From assembly GCF_903970965.1 (NCBI RefSeq), contig NZ_CAJCKW010000011.1:1-64000 (forward strand): 64,000 nt of DNA, given 5' to 3'. The notes below the pieces were generated by a model. The model saw only the letters and a program-made list of their open reading frames with translations, ran no database searches and was not told the origin of the DNA. A program made the position numbers and the translations under genes. This document shows positions 44,521 to 54,115 of this stretch, in pieces (position 1 is the first letter of the stretch; every line of letters begins with the position of its first letter). This DNA is from Aureimonas sp. ME7. Lineage in GTDB: Bacteria; Pseudomonadota; Alphaproteobacteria; Rhizobiales; Rhizobiaceae.

Positions 44521-45342
44521 TCACCAGAAGTCGGGAACGGCCTCCGTCAGCCTCGGGCCGAGGCGCACGGCGGCGACCCGCTCGGCAAGGCCCGTCCGGT
44601 CCGAGATCTCCACCGCCAGCCCGCAGATCGTCGCCGGCCCCGCCGCCGCCTCGAAGCGGCCGCGCGGCACCTTGGTGACGAAGCGGTTCAGCGGTTCTTC
44701 CTTATCCATGCCGAGCGATGAATCGTAGTCGCCGCACATGCCGGCGTCCGACTGGTAGGCCGTGCCGCCGGGCAGGATCTGATAGTCGGCCGTCGGCACG
44801 TGGGTATGGGTGCCGACGACGACCGACGCCCGCCCGTCGAGGAAGTGGCCGAAGCACTGCTTCTCGCTCGTCGCTTCGGCGTGGAAATCGACGATCACGG
44901 CGTCCGCCTGCTCGCCGAGCGGGCAGGCCGAAACGATGTCCTCGATCGCGCGGAACGGATCGTCGAGTTCGGGGTGCATGAAGACGCGCCCCATGACGTT
45001 GGCGACGAGGACGCGGGCCCCGTTGCGCGCCTCCACGAGGCAGGATCCGCGCCCGGGCGTTCCCTTCGGATAGTTCGCCGGGCGCAGGAAGCGGTCGTGC
45101 CGCCCGGCGAAGCTCAGCGCCTCTCGCTGGTCGAACACGTGGTTGCCGGTGGTCACCACGTCGGCGCCGGCGGCGCAGGTTTCCTCGAAGATCTCCTCGG
45201 TGATGCCGAAGCCGCCGGCCGCGTTCTCGCCGTTGACGACGACGAAATCGAGCCGCCAGTCGGAAACGAGGCCCGGCAGCCGCTGCGCGACCGCCGTGCG
45301 CCCGGTGCGGCCCACCATGTCGCCGAGGAACAGGAACCTCAT
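44521..45342 (-). CDS. YmdB-family metallophosphoesterase (TIGR00282)
   Basis: This 273-aa protein has the calcineurin-like motifs FLGDMVGRTGR, VVNGENAAGGFG, TTGNHVFDQRE, DFHAEATSEKQ and VVGTHTHVPTADYQILPGG. YmdB-type enzymes hydrolyse 2',3'-cyclic nucleotides and affect RNA decay and biofilm choices in Bacillus. The start overlaps the GST gene stop as ATGA, so the pair is translated together. Confidence 0.93.
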   Translation of the reverse strand: MRFLFLGDMVGRTGRTAVAQRLPGLVSDWRLDFVVVNGENAAGGFGITEEIFEETCAAGADVVTTGNHVFDQREALSFAGRHDRFLRPANYPKGTPGRGSCLVEARNGARVLVANVMGRVFMHPELDDPFRAIEDIVSACPLGEQADAVIVDFHAEATSEKQCFGHFLDGRASVVVGTHTHVPTADYQILPGGTAYQSDAGMCGDYDSSLGMDKEEPLNRFVTKVPRGRFEAAAGPATICGLAVEISDRTGLAERVAAVRLGPRLTEAVPDFW

Positions 45343-45959
45343 GCGGACAGGGCTTCCTTGGCCGCCTTCAGCTTTTCCAGCGCCCGAACGACGGCTGGGC
45401 GCTGGCCGACGCGCTCGACCCACGCGGCGAGGGCGGGATAGCGCTCGGCGGCGTCCAGTGCCCTCAGCCCGGCCTTGGCCCAGGAGAAGTTCATCACGTC
45501 GGCGATCGAGTAGTCACCCGCGAGATATTCGCGGGAGGCGAGATGCGCGTCGAGAACGCCGAGCAGGCGTTCGGCCTCCTTCTCGAAGCGGCGAATGGCG
45601 AACTCGCTTCTCTCGGACGCGTTGCGGAAGTAGTGGACCTGCCCGATCATCGGCCCCGTGCCGCCGGCCTGGAAGAACACCCAGCCGAGCGCCTCGGCGC
45701 GGGCCGCGCCGCCGGCCGCCAGAAGCTTGCCCGTCTTTTCGGCCAGATGGATCAGGATCGCGCCCGACTCGAAGACCCGAACCTCCTCGTCCACCAGCGC
45801 CGGAATGCGGCCGTTGGGGTTGATCGCAAGAAAGTCGGATTCCTTCTGTTTGCCCGTCGAAATGTCGAGAAGGCGCAGATCGTAGGGCAGCCCAAGTTCT
45901 TCCAGAAGAATGACAGGCTTTTCGCCGTTCGGCGTGGTCCAGGTGTAGAGTTCGATCAC
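45339..45959 (-). CDS. Glutathione S-transferase family protein (YfcG/Ure2-like)
   Basis: This 206-aa protein has an N-terminal thioredoxin-fold domain (LYTWTTPNGEKPVILLEEL, with TPNG as in YfcG-type nu-class GSTs, and NGRIPALVDEEVRVFESGAILIHLA) and an all-helical C-terminal domain (YSIADVMNFSW). Such enzymes often act as disulfide reductases using glutathione. It is directly coupled to the downstream YmdB-type gene through ATGA. Confidence 0.9.
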   Translation of the reverse strand: MIELYTWTTPNGEKPVILLEELGLPYDLRLLDISTGKQKESDFLAINPNGRIPALVDEEVRVFESGAILIHLAEKTGKLLAAGGAARAEALGWVFFQAGGTGPMIGQVHYFRNASERSEFAIRRFEKEAERLLGVLDAHLASREYLAGDYSIADVMNFSWAKAGLRALDAAERYPALAAWVERVGQRPAVVRALEKLKAAKEALSA

Positions 45960-46053
45960 GAGGCGAATCTCCCGACAAACGAAGTTTCCAACGACCTAGC
46001 GCGCGCCGAGGCGCGTTGCGAGGGCGGACCGGCATGGACAGGCGAACAAACGG

Positions 46054-46596
46054 ATGACGGGACGAACGAAAGCGCTCGGCGCGATGCTGGCGACCAGCCT
46101 TCTGGCGGCATGTGCCACCAGCACGCCGCGCTCCGACATGGAAGCGATGGCGATCGACCGGGCGCAAGGGCTGGCGGCGGTCAACGCCTTCCGCGCCGAA
46201 AACGGACTGAAACCGCTGCGCATCGACGACCGACTGATGCGAGCGGCCGCCTCGCAGAGCGAGGCGATGGCACGGCGCGACAAGATGGACCATGCGGTGG
46301 CGGGCGCCCTGCCCGGCCGCGTGGAAGGCGCGGGCTACCATTGGGGTACGACTGCCGAGAACATCGGGCGCGGATATCAGAGCTACGACGCCGCGATGGT
46401 CGGTTGGATCAACTCGCCCGGCCACCGCAAGAATCTCTTGAACCCCAACGTCACCGAGATCGGGTTCGCGGGCGCCAAGCTCGCCGGGAACCCTCGCCCC
46501 TACTGGTCGCAGATCTTCGCGGCACCCAGCCGCAACCGCCCCTCGGTCACGCCGGAGAAGCCGATGCGCTGGGGGCCCGAACTCCGTTTTCCGTAA
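46054..46596 (+). CDS. CAP-domain (SCP/PR1-like) lipoprotein
   Basis: This 180-aa protein has a lipoprotein signal with lipobox LLAAC (Cys about residue 20). A CAP domain follows: LAAVNAFRAENGLKPLRIDDRLMRAA, WGTTAENIGRGYQSYDAAMVGWINSPGHRKNLLNPNVTEIGFA (read in two parts around GWINSPGHRKNLL) and YWSQIFA. CAP proteins are secreted or envelope proteins of varied function. Its 3' end overlaps the convergent ygfA gene by 50 bp. Confidence 0.9.
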   Translation: MTGRTKALGAMLATSLLAACATSTPRSDMEAMAIDRAQGLAAVNAFRAENGLKPLRIDDRLMRAAASQSEAMARRDKMDHAVAGALPGRVEGAGYHWGTTAENIGRGYQSYDAAMVGWINSPGHRKNLLNPNVTEIGFAGAKLAGNPRPYWSQIFAAPSRNRPSVTPEKPMRWGPELRFP

Positions 46597-47140
46597 CCAC
46601 GAAATCGAGGAACCTGTCCCGCGCATCGACCGGCACCTCGTCCACGCCCTGCGCCTCGAAAGCAAGGCCGACGGTGAGGAGGGAAGGGTTCAGAGCGTGG
46701 AGACGCTCGATCGCCCGGTCGTAGAACCCCTTACCGTAGCCGATCCGCGCGCCGCGCGCGTCGAAGGCGAGAAGCGGCACGAGGAGGATCGCCGGGTCGA
46801 GGCGCCCGGCACCCGGACCCGGCGCGACCGTGCCGAGGCCTTGCGGCTCCAGAGCGGCGCCGGGGGCGAGTTCCCGAAAGTCGAGTTCGCCCTCCACGAT
46901 CGCCGGCACGGCGAGGCGCGCGCCCCGCGCCCACAGCCATTGCATCGCCGGCCGGGGATCGATCTCCGAGCGAATGGGAAGATAGGCACCGACCGTGGCG
47001 AGATCGCCATCCGGCAGGCACCGCTTCAAGCCGTCGACGATCGCCAGCGACGCCTCAGCGCGCCAGGTTTCCGGCAACGCGTCGCGGCGCGCTCGCGCAA
47101 CACGTCGAAGCTCGGCCTTCAGGATGGCGATATCAGGCAT
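46547..47140 (-). CDS. ygfA: 5-formyltetrahydrofolate cyclo-ligase (YgfA)
   Basis: This 197-aa enzyme converts 5-formyl-THF to 5,10-methenyl-THF with ATP. It has KAELRRVARARRDAL, VGAYLPIRSEIDPRPAMQWLW and the ATP-binding loop ARIGYGKGFYDRAIERL. It is downstream of 6S RNA on the same strand, the classic ssrS-ygfA pair of proteobacteria. It overlaps the convergent CAP-lipoprotein gene by 50 bp. Confidence 0.94.
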   Translation of the reverse strand: MPDIAILKAELRRVARARRDALPETWRAEASLAIVDGLKRCLPDGDLATVGAYLPIRSEIDPRPAMQWLWARGARLAVPAIVEGELDFRELAPGAALEPQGLGTVAPGPGAGRLDPAILLVPLLAFDARGARIGYGKGFYDRAIERLHALNPSLLTVGLAFEAQGVDEVPVDARDRFLDFVVTENGVRAPSASASPA

Positions 47141-47198
47141 GGTTCTCCCTCGCGGCGGCGATGCAGTGGCACCGCATCTAGCGAAGGGCGAGAGGAGT

Positions 47199-47356
47199 GG
47201 CGAGCCACCTCGGCCGATGAGAAGATCGATCCCGGGAACCTACAGAGTAGGTGGGCGCCGTATGCCCCAGCCCACGAGCCGAGGCAGGAACAGCTCCCTT
47301 AGGGATGCGTAAGGCCCCGGGGAATAAGTTATCCCTGTCGAACCGCGCAGCCCGCC
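47199..47356 (-). ncRNA. ssrS: 6S RNA (SsrS)
   Basis: On the minus strand a 158-nt RNA is closed by GGCGGGCT (47356-47349) pairing with GGCTCGCC (47206-47199). Inside are alphaproteobacterial 6S landmarks: CCCCGGGGCCTTA on the 5' side, GGAGCTGTTCCTG, and TAGGTTCCCGGGATCG on the 3' side around an open bulge. 6S RNA mimics an open promoter and sequesters the housekeeping RNA polymerase. It lies between zapA and ygfA, its normal locus. Confidence 0.88.
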
Positions 47357-47363
47357 GCAACGA

Positions 47364-47392
47364 GATATAGCACCCTCCCCGCCGCGTTTCCA
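47364..47392 (-). promoter_or_regulatory. Promoter of 6S RNA
   Basis: TGGAAA (47392-47387) and TATATC (47369-47364) on the minus strand are spaced 17 nt. The predicted start about 7 nt downstream matches the 5' end of the 6S closing stem. Confidence 0.65.
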
Positions 47393-47422
47393 TGGGCTAG
47401 CAGCGAAGGATCGCTCCGACGA

Positions 47423-47788
47423 TCAGTCGCGCCCGGTTTCCAGCTTCGCGGCAATGCGCTCCACCACGTCGGAAATGCCGAGGAGGTGCTCCGTCAGCCG
47501 CTCGTCGCCCTCCCGCCGTCCGTCGGCCGAACGTGCCGCGCCCGCCTCGAACTCGGCCACACGCGCCTGCGCTTCGGCCAGTTGGGTCTTCGCATCGTCG
47601 AGTTCGTCCGAAACCATGATGGCGGCCATCACCATCATGCGCAGGTCGCCGATCTCGCCGAACGAGCCTCGCAGTTCCGCGACGCGCGCGTCGAGCCCGG
47701 CGGCCAGGCCCTCGAGATGCGCTTCCTCGCCTTCGGCGCAGGCCATGCGGTAGGTCTTGCCATCGATGGTGACGACGATCTGGGGCAT
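47423..47788 (-). CDS. zapA: Cell division protein ZapA
   Basis: This 121-aa protein has the ZapA beta-beta-alpha head (PQIVVTIDGKTYRMACAEGE split as PQIVVTIDGKTYRM and ACAEGEEAHLEGLA). A coiled coil follows (DELDDAKTQLAEAQARVAEF) and an extra C-terminal helix. ZapA bundles FtsZ filaments at mid-cell. It follows the DUF4164 gene by 32 bp, an arrangement common in Hyphomicrobiales. Confidence 0.93.
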   Translation of the reverse strand: MPQIVVTIDGKTYRMACAEGEEAHLEGLAAGLDARVAELRGSFGEIGDLRMMVMAAIMVSDELDDAKTQLAEAQARVAEFEAGAARSADGRREGDERLTEHLLGISDVVERIAAKLETGRD

Positions 47789-47820
47789 GGGCCTTCAAGT
47801 CTCCGCTGAAACGGGTCGGT

Positions 47821-48105
47821 TCAGGCTCGGCGCTCGGCCAGAACGTCGCGGATGGATTCCATCGCGTTCACCAGCCGGCGCGAGACTTCCCGGTTGGCCG
47901 CCTCCAGGCGCTGCGCCCGCGTCAGGGCGGTGTCGAGTTCGCCGGCGAGGCGGGAGCGATCGGCCGTCATCCGCTGCACTTCCTCCTCTACCGACAGGAC
48001 GACATGGTCGCGGGACAAACGCGCGTCGACGGCGTTCTCCAATCGCTCCAGAGCCTTCTGGAGCCGATAGGTCGCATCGCCCAGCGGGTTTCCCGCATCC
48101 ATCAT
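47821..48105 (-). CDS. DUF4164 coiled-coil protein
   Basis: This 94-aa, mostly helical protein contains YRLQKALERLENAVDARL and VEEEVQRMTADRSRLAGEL heptads. It matches DUF4164, found upstream of zapA in Hyphomicrobiales. The start at 48105 was chosen because GGAGGG lies 5 nt before it; 48132 is in frame but less well supplied. A link to division through ZapA is suggested by context only. Confidence 0.85.
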   Translation of the reverse strand: MMDAGNPLGDATYRLQKALERLENAVDARLSRDHVVLSVEEEVQRMTADRSRLAGELDTALTRAQRLEAANREVSRRLVNAMESIRDVLAERRA

Positions 48106-48601
48106 TTGCCCTCCGCCGTCGAGGTTGCGCATCGAACGCCCGGCGGGGCGCGCGAGCGCGGTCGTGTTTCACGCTTTAACGTGACCGACCACGGTTTGAA
48201 AAGCGCCGAAGGCAGGACGAGGCCCGTTTCGCCCGCGTGATTGACACGCGTGGAGTACCTATGATGTGTGCCAACCGAACGACGAATCCTCTTAATCGCC
48301 ACGGGCGAAGCCGCGGAGGAATGCGCGACGGATGATGGCCCGGCACGACTTGCAACGGCAGGCGGAGGATGTCCGCGCGGCCGTTTCGGCGACCTCGATC
48401 ATGGTCGCGCCCTCGCATCGTCATCCACCCGTCATCGCCGTCCCGCACACCCTCCCTTCGCGGAACGAGCGCGCCCGGCGCGGCTGACATCGAACGCCCG
48501 AGGCCCTATCTCGGGCCGGGACCACCCATTCGCCGCGCCCTTTCGGGCAGGCTTCGGACGCTCCGGCCATTCCGGCCGCGTCCCTTGAGGAGAAGAAGAC
48601 C
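48106..48601. other. 496-bp spacer between DUF4164 and gap; no gene seen
   Basis: No convincing coding region or RNA gene was found. A TTGACA element at 48241-48246 and TATGAT at 48260-48265 suggest a rightward promoter, though their 13-nt spacing is short. The DUF4164-zapA promoter should also lie here. In many Hyphomicrobiales tkt sits in this position; it is absent. Confidence 0.4.
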
Positions 48602-49615
48602 ATGGCAGTTCGCGTCGCCATCAACGGTTTCGGTCGCATCGGCCGCAACGTTCTGCGCGCCATCATCGAGTCCGGCCGCACCGACGTCGAAGTGGTCGCC
48701 ATCAACGACCTCGGCCCGGTCGAGACCAACGCTCACCTGATCCGCTACGATTCGGTCCATGGCCGCTTTCCCGGCACCGTGAAGGTCGACGGCAACACGA
48801 TCGACGTCGGGCGCGGGCCCATGCGCGTGACCGCCGAGCGCGATCCGAAGAACCTGCCCTGGGGCGAGCTCGGCATCGACATCGCCTTCGAATGCACCGG
48901 CATCTTCACCGACCCGGCCAAGGCCTCGGCGCACCTGGAAGCGGGCGCCAAGAAGGTGCTGATCTCCGGCCCGCTGACCAACGCGGCCGACGAAAAGACG
49001 GTGGTCTTCGGCGTCAACGACAAGACGCTGAAGGCGAGCGACCGGATCGTCTCCAACGCGTCCTGCACGACGAACTGCCTCGCCCCGGTCGCCAAGGTCC
49101 TGGATGAAGCCATCGGCATCGAGACCGGCTTCATGACCACGATCCATTCCTACACCGGCGACCAGCCGACGCTCGACACGATGCACAAGGACCTCTACCG
49201 GGCGCGCGCCGCCGCCCTGTCGATGATCCCGACCTCGACGGGCGCGGCCAAGGCGCTCGGCCTCGTCCTGCCGCAGCTCAAGGGCAAGCTCGACGGATCC
49301 TCGATCCGCGTGCCGACGCCGAATGTGTCGGTGGTGGACTTCAAGTTCACCGCCAAGCGAGACACCACGGTCGAGGAAGTGCAGAACGCCATCCGCGCGG
49401 CCGCCGAAGGCCCGCTCAAGGGCATCCTCGGCTACACGCTCGACCCGAACGTGTCGGTGGACTTCAACCACGACCCGCACTCCTCCATCTTCGCCATGGA
49501 TCAGGTGAAGGTGCTCGGCGGCAACTTCGTGCGCATCCTGTCCTGGTACGACAACGAGTGGGGCTTCTCCAACCGCATGTCGGACACCGCGATCGCGATG
49601 CACAACGCCGCCTGA
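48602..49615 (+). CDS. gap: Type I glyceraldehyde-3-phosphate dehydrogenase
   Basis: This 337-aa glycolytic/gluconeogenic enzyme begins [19 protein letters not shown] (NAD site). It has the catalytic cysteine in [12 protein letters not shown] (about residue 154), His in TIHSYTGDQ and the C-terminal [18 protein letters not shown] lies 8 nt before the ATG. pgk follows two genes downstream. Confidence 0.98.
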   Translation: MAVRVAINGFGRIGRNVLRAIIESGRTDVEVVAINDLGPVETNAHLIRYDSVHGRFPGTVKVDGNTIDVGRGPMRVTAERDPKNLPWGELGIDIAFECTGIFTDPAKASAHLEAGAKKVLISGPLTNAADEKTVVFGVNDKTLKASDRIVSNASCTTNCLAPVAKVLDEAIGIETGFMTTIHSYTGDQPTLDTMHKDLYRARAAALSMIPTSTGAAKALGLVLPQLKGKLDGSSIRVPTPNVSVVDFKFTAKRDTTVEEVQNAIRAAAEGPLKGILGYTLDPNVSVDFNHDPHSSIFAMDQVKVLGGNFVRILSWYDNEWGFSNRMSDTAIAMHNAA

Positions 49616-49623
49616 GGTCGATC

Positions 49624-50184
49624 ATGGGCTTCCGGCCTCTCCCCTCCCGCGATGTCCGCTGGGCGCCCGTCGAGGGCGAGGGGCTGGAGCATCTGCATCT
49701 TTCGGCGACGCCTTCGGGCGTCGTCGCACGCTCGGCCGTCATCGGCGAGCGGGGCGGCATCGCCTACGGCATCTTCTACGAGATCCACCTCGACGCCGGC
49801 TGGCGGGTGGAGCGGTTCGAGATTTCGACGGCGCGGGGGCAGCGGCTGGCGCTGACGCAGGAAGCGACGGGGCGCTGGACCGACGAGAGCGGCGCGCATC
49901 GGACCGCGCTGGACGGCTGCATCGACATTGACCTCGCCGGAACACCGTTCACCAACACGCTCCCGATCCGCCGCCTCGCCGGCCGCCTGTCGCAGCCGGC
50001 GGACCTGCGCATGCTCTACGTGCGCTTCGACACGTTCGAGCCGCTGGTGGACGAGCAGCGATATACCGAACTGTCACCCACCCTGTTCCGCTACGAGGCA
50101 ATGGACCGCAGTTTCTCGGTCGAACTGCCTGTCGACGAAGACGGGCTGGTGATCGACTACCCGACTCTCTTCAAGCGCGTCTGA
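49624..50184 (+). CDS. Putative glycolipid-binding family protein (DUF1089-like)
   Basis: This 186-aa protein resembles the 'putative glycolipid-binding' family: [16 protein letters not shown] at the start, [34 protein letters not shown] in the middle and [16 protein letters not shown] near the end. No signal peptide is visible. It lies 8 bp after gap and 35 bp before pgk in the same direction, so it is co-transcribed with glycolysis genes, which is unexpected for its proposed role. Confidence 0.78.
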   Translation: MGFRPLPSRDVRWAPVEGEGLEHLHLSATPSGVVARSAVIGERGGIAYGIFYEIHLDAGWRVERFEISTARGQRLALTQEATGRWTDESGAHRTALDGCIDIDLAGTPFTNTLPIRRLAGRLSQPADLRMLYVRFDTFEPLVDEQRYTELSPTLFRYEAMDRSFSVELPVDEDGLVIDYPTLFKRV

Positions 50185-50219
50185 CGCAAAGCGCCATCAC
50201 CCCATACGGAGCCCACGCC

Positions 50220-51413
50220 ATGACCCTGTTCAAGACGCTCGACGACGCCGCGCTTTCGAGCAAGCGCGTCCTGGTGCGCGTGGACCTCAACGTGCCGATG
50301 AAGGACGGCAGGGTCACGGACGCGACGCGCATCGAGCGCATCCTGCCGACGATCCGCGAGATCGCGGACAAGGGCGGCCGCGCCATCCTGCTCGCCCATT
50401 TCGGCCGCCCGAAGGGCAAGGTCGATCCCGCGCAGTCGCTGGCGCCGATCGTGCCCGTTCTGGCGGAAAAGCTCGGCAAGCCGGTCGGCTTTGCCGAGGA
50501 CTGCGTCGGCCCGGTCGCCGATGGCATTGTCGCCAACATGAAGGACGGCGACGTCCTGCTTCTGGAGAACACGCGCTTCCACGAGGGCGAAGAGAAGAAC
50601 GACGAGACCTTCGTCTCGCAGCTCGCCGCGCTCGGCGACGTCTACGTGAACGACGCGTTCTCCGCCGCGCACCGCGCCCATGCCTCGACCGAAGGGCTCG
50701 CGCATCATCTGCCCTCCTATGCCGGCCGCACGATGCAGGCCGAACTGGAAGCCCTGGAAAAGGGTCTCGGCAATCCGGAAAAGCCGGTCGTCGCGATCGT
50801 CGGCGGCGCCAAGGTCTCGACCAAGATCGACCTCCTGCAGAACCTCGTCACCAAGGTCGATTGCCTCGTGATCGGCGGCGGCATGGCCAATACGTTCCTG
50901 GCCGCGCTCAGCAAGGATGTCGGCAAGTCGCTCTGCGAGCATGATCTGGCGGGAACCGCCAACGAGATCATGGCGGCCGCGGAAAGGAGCGGCTGCACGA
51001 TCCTCCTGCCGGTGGACGCTGTGGTCGCGCGCGAGTTCAAGGCGAACGCGGCGAACGAGACGGTATCTGTCGACGCCGTGCCGGGCGACGCCATGATCCT
51101 CGACGTCGGCCCGGCCAGCGTCGGCGCGATTTCCGAGTGGATCGACAAGTCGAAGACGCTGGTCTGGAACGGCCCGCTCGGCGCCTTCGAGATCGAGCCG
51201 TTCGACAAGGCGACGATGGCGGCCGCGCGCCATGCCGCCGCGCGCACCGACGAGGGCCAGCTCGTGTCGGTCGCCGGCGGCGGCGACACGGTCGCAGCTC
51301 TCAACCAGGCAGGCGTGTCCGAGCGCTTCTCCTACGTCTCGACCGCCGGCGGCGCCTTCCTCGAATGGATGGAAGGCAAGCCGCTGCCGGGCGTCGACGC
51401 GCTCAAGGCCTGA
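50220..51413 (+). CDS. pgk: Phosphoglycerate kinase
   Basis: This 397-aa enzyme has [47 protein letters not shown] and the nucleotide loop [14 protein letters not shown], with the usual length. It converts 1,3-bisphosphoglycerate and ADP to 3-phosphoglycerate and ATP. It follows gap in the same operon; fba, often next, is missing. Confidence 0.98.
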   Translation: MTLFKTLDDAALSSKRVLVRVDLNVPMKDGRVTDATRIERILPTIREIADKGGRAILLAHFGRPKGKVDPAQSLAPIVPVLAEKLGKPVGFAEDCVGPVADGIVANMKDGDVLLLENTRFHEGEEKNDETFVSQLAALGDVYVNDAFSAAHRAHASTEGLAHHLPSYAGRTMQAELEALEKGLGNPEKPVVAIVGGAKVSTKIDLLQNLVTKVDCLVIGGGMANTFLAALSKDVGKSLCEHDLAGTANEIMAAAERSGCTILLPVDAVVAREFKANAANETVSVDAVPGDAMILDVGPASVGAISEWIDKSKTLVWNGPLGAFEIEPFDKATMAAARHAAARTDEGQLVSVAGGGDTVAALNQAGVSERFSYVSTAGGAFLEWMEGKPLPGVDALKA

Positions 51414-51426
51414 GGGCTGCCCCGCG

Positions 51427-52161
51427 ATGAACACGGCCCTCGCCTCGTGGCTGCTCCTGCCTGTCTATATCTGGCAGGGCATCGGCATCCGGCGGCGCAT
51501 CGAACGGATGCTGCCGCCGACGGGCCCGAGCCACGGCGTGTCGGGATCCGAAGCCGCGCCGGCGGCGAACGCCATCCGCCTTCTGGTGCTCGGCGATTCG
51601 TCGGCGGCGGGCGTCGGCGTCGATCGCATCGAGGAGGGGCTGGCGGCCCGGCTAGCCGAGCGCATGCACGCGCTGACGGGCCGAACCGTCGTCTGGCGCG
51701 CGGTGGGGTCCAACTCGGCCGTTTCGGCCGATGTGCGCGACCTGATCGTCCCCAACATCGCACGCGACGCCTTCACCCACATTCTTCTCAGCGTCGGCAC
51801 CAACGACGTGAAGAACTTCCACTCCACGCGGCGCTTCAAGCGCGGCTTCGGCGGGCTTCTCTACGCGTTGCGCGCCCGCTGGCCGGATGCGCGCATCGTC
51901 TGGTCGCCTCCGGTGGACATGCTGCGCGTGCCGGCCCTGCCGCGCGGTCTCGCCCACGTCCTCAGCCTGCGCGAGCGGATGCTGGCGCGGCTCGGCAAGC
52001 GGCTGTGCCTAGAGCGCGGCGTCGTGCCGGCGACCACGCTTCCCCGCGTCGAGCCGGCGGGGTTCTCGCGCGACGGCTTCCACGCCTCGGCGGCCGGAGC
52101 GGCCTACGCGGCGGGGCATCTTGCGCCCTACGTCCTTGGAAACAACCCGGCGCCAAGCTGA
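51427..52161 (+). CDS. SGNH/GDSL-family hydrolase
   Basis: This 244-aa protein has an N-terminal hydrophobic helix (ALASWLLLPVYIWQGIG), then the GDSL block I LLVLGDSSAAGVGVD (Ser about residue 59). Block III is HILLSVGTNDVK and block V SRDGFHASAAGAAYAAGHL has the catalytic Asp and His. Such enzymes are esterases, lipases or acyl-transfer enzymes; the substrate is unknown. It starts 13 bp after pgk and is likely in that transcript. Confidence 0.88.
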   Translation: MNTALASWLLLPVYIWQGIGIRRRIERMLPPTGPSHGVSGSEAAPAANAIRLLVLGDSSAAGVGVDRIEEGLAARLAERMHALTGRTVVWRAVGSNSAVSADVRDLIVPNIARDAFTHILLSVGTNDVKNFHSTRRFKRGFGGLLYALRARWPDARIVWSPPVDMLRVPALPRGLAHVLSLRERMLARLGKRLCLERGVVPATTLPRVEPAGFSRDGFHASAAGAAYAAGHLAPYVLGNNPAPS

Positions 52162-52308
52162 ACGCAGCCTGAACGGAAAGGTCGGAGCGAAATAGAGCCA
52201 AACATTTCAGCTTCAAGTCGGCTTAGTCGTGTTTTGGACAAAAACCGGCGCGAATGAGCGCCGCGCTTTTGAGGCGGCTCATGATTCGAGCCGTCGCGCC
52301 GATGATCG

Positions 52309-54105
52309 ATGGCTGCCATGTCCGCTGCATCTCAAGCCTTCCAAGCCTATGTCCAAGCCATTCGCCTGCTGGCACCTGAGCGCGGCCGGGCATCCGGCAT
52401 CGTCCTGGCCGGCGTCGCGCTGGCCGGCATCCAGGTGGCGGAGCCCGTTCTTTTCGGCCATGCGATCAACGCCCTTCTGGCACGCGAGAACGCGCTCGGT
52501 CTCGTGCTCCTGTGGGGCGCGGCGAGCTTCGTGTCGTTTCTGGCAGCCATGGCGATCTCGCTCCTTTGCGACCGCCTGATGCATCGCCGACGTCTGGCAG
52601 CCATGGGCACGTTCTTCGAGCATGTTCTGGCGCTTCCCGCCTCGTTCCACTCGCGCTCCCAGTCGGGAAGCCTGATGCGCATCATGACGTCGGGCGTCGA
52701 TACGCTGTTCAACTTCTGGCTGCCGCTCTTTCGAGAGCAGATCGGCAATTTCGTCGCGCTCGGCGTGCTCGTGCCGGTCGCGTTCTGGATGAACTGGCGG
52801 CTGGCGTCTCTTCTCGGCGTGCTGATCGGCGTCTACACGATCGTCAATCTCGCGGTGGTGCGGCGCACGTCGGGCGGCCAGAGCCATGTGGAGGGTCACT
52901 TCACGCAGGTGTCGGGCACGGTCGGCGAGTTGTTCGGCAACGCCACGATGCTGCAGAGCTTCCTCGCCGTGCCGCTCGAGGTGCGCTCGATCCGCTCTTC
53001 GCTCGACCGCATCCTCGCCGCGCAATATCCGGTGCTCAACTGGTGGGCCGTGATGGCGGTGCTGACGCGTGGCGCCTCGTCCATCTCGATCGTCTCGATC
53101 TTCGCCTACGGCTCGTGGCTCGCCTCGCACGGGCAGTCGAGCGTCGGCGAGATCGTTTCCTTCGTCGGCTTCGCGACGCTCCTGATTGGCCGGCTTGACC
53201 AGCTCACGGGCTTCTTGATGAGCCTCTTCACCCGCGCGCCGATGCTGGTGCAGTTCTTCGGCGTCCTGCGCGAGCGCTCCGACGTGATCGAGTTCACCGA
53301 CGCGGTCCCGCTTGAGGTCACGCAAGGGCGCGTGCGCTTCGAAAACGTCTCCTTCCAGTACCCGCAAGGGTCGGGCGCTATCCGCGGGCTCGACTTCGAG
53401 GTGGCGCCCGGCGAAACGGTTGCCATCGTCGGCCCGACCGGTTCGGGCAAGTCCACCGCCCTTTCCCTCCTCCAGCGCGCCTACGATCCCGAAAAGGGTC
53501 GCATCACGATCGACGGGCAGGACATTCGCCACGTGACGCTGAACTCGCTGCGCGGCTCGATCGGCGTGGTCTTCCAGGAAGCCGGCCTTTTCAGCCGCTC
53601 GGTCGGTGAGAACATCGCGATCGGCCGGCCCGAGGCCTCGATGGCCGAGATCGAGGAAGCCGCCAGGCTCGCGGGCGCCTACGACTTCATCACGGGCAAG
53701 CCGGAGGGCTTCGCCGCGCCTGTCGGCGAGCGCGGCGCCGGGCTGTCGGGCGGCGAACGCCAGCGCCTTGCGATCGCGCGCGCGCTTCTGAAGGACGCGC
53801 CGATCCTGATCCTCGACGAGGCCACCTCCGCGCTCGACACCGCGACGGAAACCCGCCTCCAGGGCGCACTGGAGCGTCTGCGCAAGGGGCGCACGACCTT
53901 CGTCATCGCGCATCGCCTGTCCACCATCCGGTCGGCCGACAAGATCCTCGTCCTCGACAACGGCTCGATCGCCGAATGCGGCACGTTCGACGAACTGGTC
54001 GAGCGCGGTGGCATCTTCGCCGGCTTGGCGCGTGATGCCGGCGTCGCGGCCAAGCGGCAGGCGATGCCCGAGCCGCAATACGCCTATCTCGAAGCCGCCG
54101 AATAG
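52309..54105 (+). CDS. ndvA: Cyclic beta-1,2-glucan ABC exporter NdvA/ChvA family
   Basis: This 598-aa half-transporter has a six-helix membrane domain (about 1-310) and an ATPase domain with Walker A VGPTGSGKST (about residue 375), signature LSGGERQRLAIARALL and Walker B LILDEATSALD. Length and features such as YQIRLLAPERGR-like N terminus and NWWAVMAVLTRGASSISI match NdvA/ChvA, which export cyclic beta-1,2-glucans to the periplasm in rhizobia and Brucella. The glucan synthase gene ndvB is not in the window. A second ATG three codons on is possible. Confidence 0.88.
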   Translation: MAAMSAASQAFQAYVQAIRLLAPERGRASGIVLAGVALAGIQVAEPVLFGHAINALLARENALGLVLLWGAASFVSFLAAMAISLLCDRLMHRRRLAAMGTFFEHVLALPASFHSRSQSGSLMRIMTSGVDTLFNFWLPLFREQIGNFVALGVLVPVAFWMNWRLASLLGVLIGVYTIVNLAVVRRTSGGQSHVEGHFTQVSGTVGELFGNATMLQSFLAVPLEVRSIRSSLDRILAAQYPVLNWWAVMAVLTRGASSISIVSIFAYGSWLASHGQSSVGEIVSFVGFATLLIGRLDQLTGFLMSLFTRAPMLVQFFGVLRERSDVIEFTDAVPLEVTQGRVRFENVSFQYPQGSGAIRGLDFEVAPGETVAIVGPTGSGKSTALSLLQRAYDPEKGRITIDGQDIRHVTLNSLRGSIGVVFQEAGLFSRSVGENIAIGRPEASMAEIEEAARLAGAYDFITGKPEGFAAPVGERGAGLSGGERQRLAIARALLKDAPILILDEATSALDTATETRLQGALERLRKGRTTFVIAHRLSTIRSADKILVLDNGSIAECGTFDELVERGGIFAGLARDAGVAAKRQAMPEPQYAYLEAAE

Positions 54106-54115
54106 ACGCGAAGGA

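Noticed and set aside
48176-48490. Possible small genes in the 496-bp spacer before gap
   Set aside because: The frames are short, Arg-rich and lack ribosome sites; they look like random GC-rich open frames.
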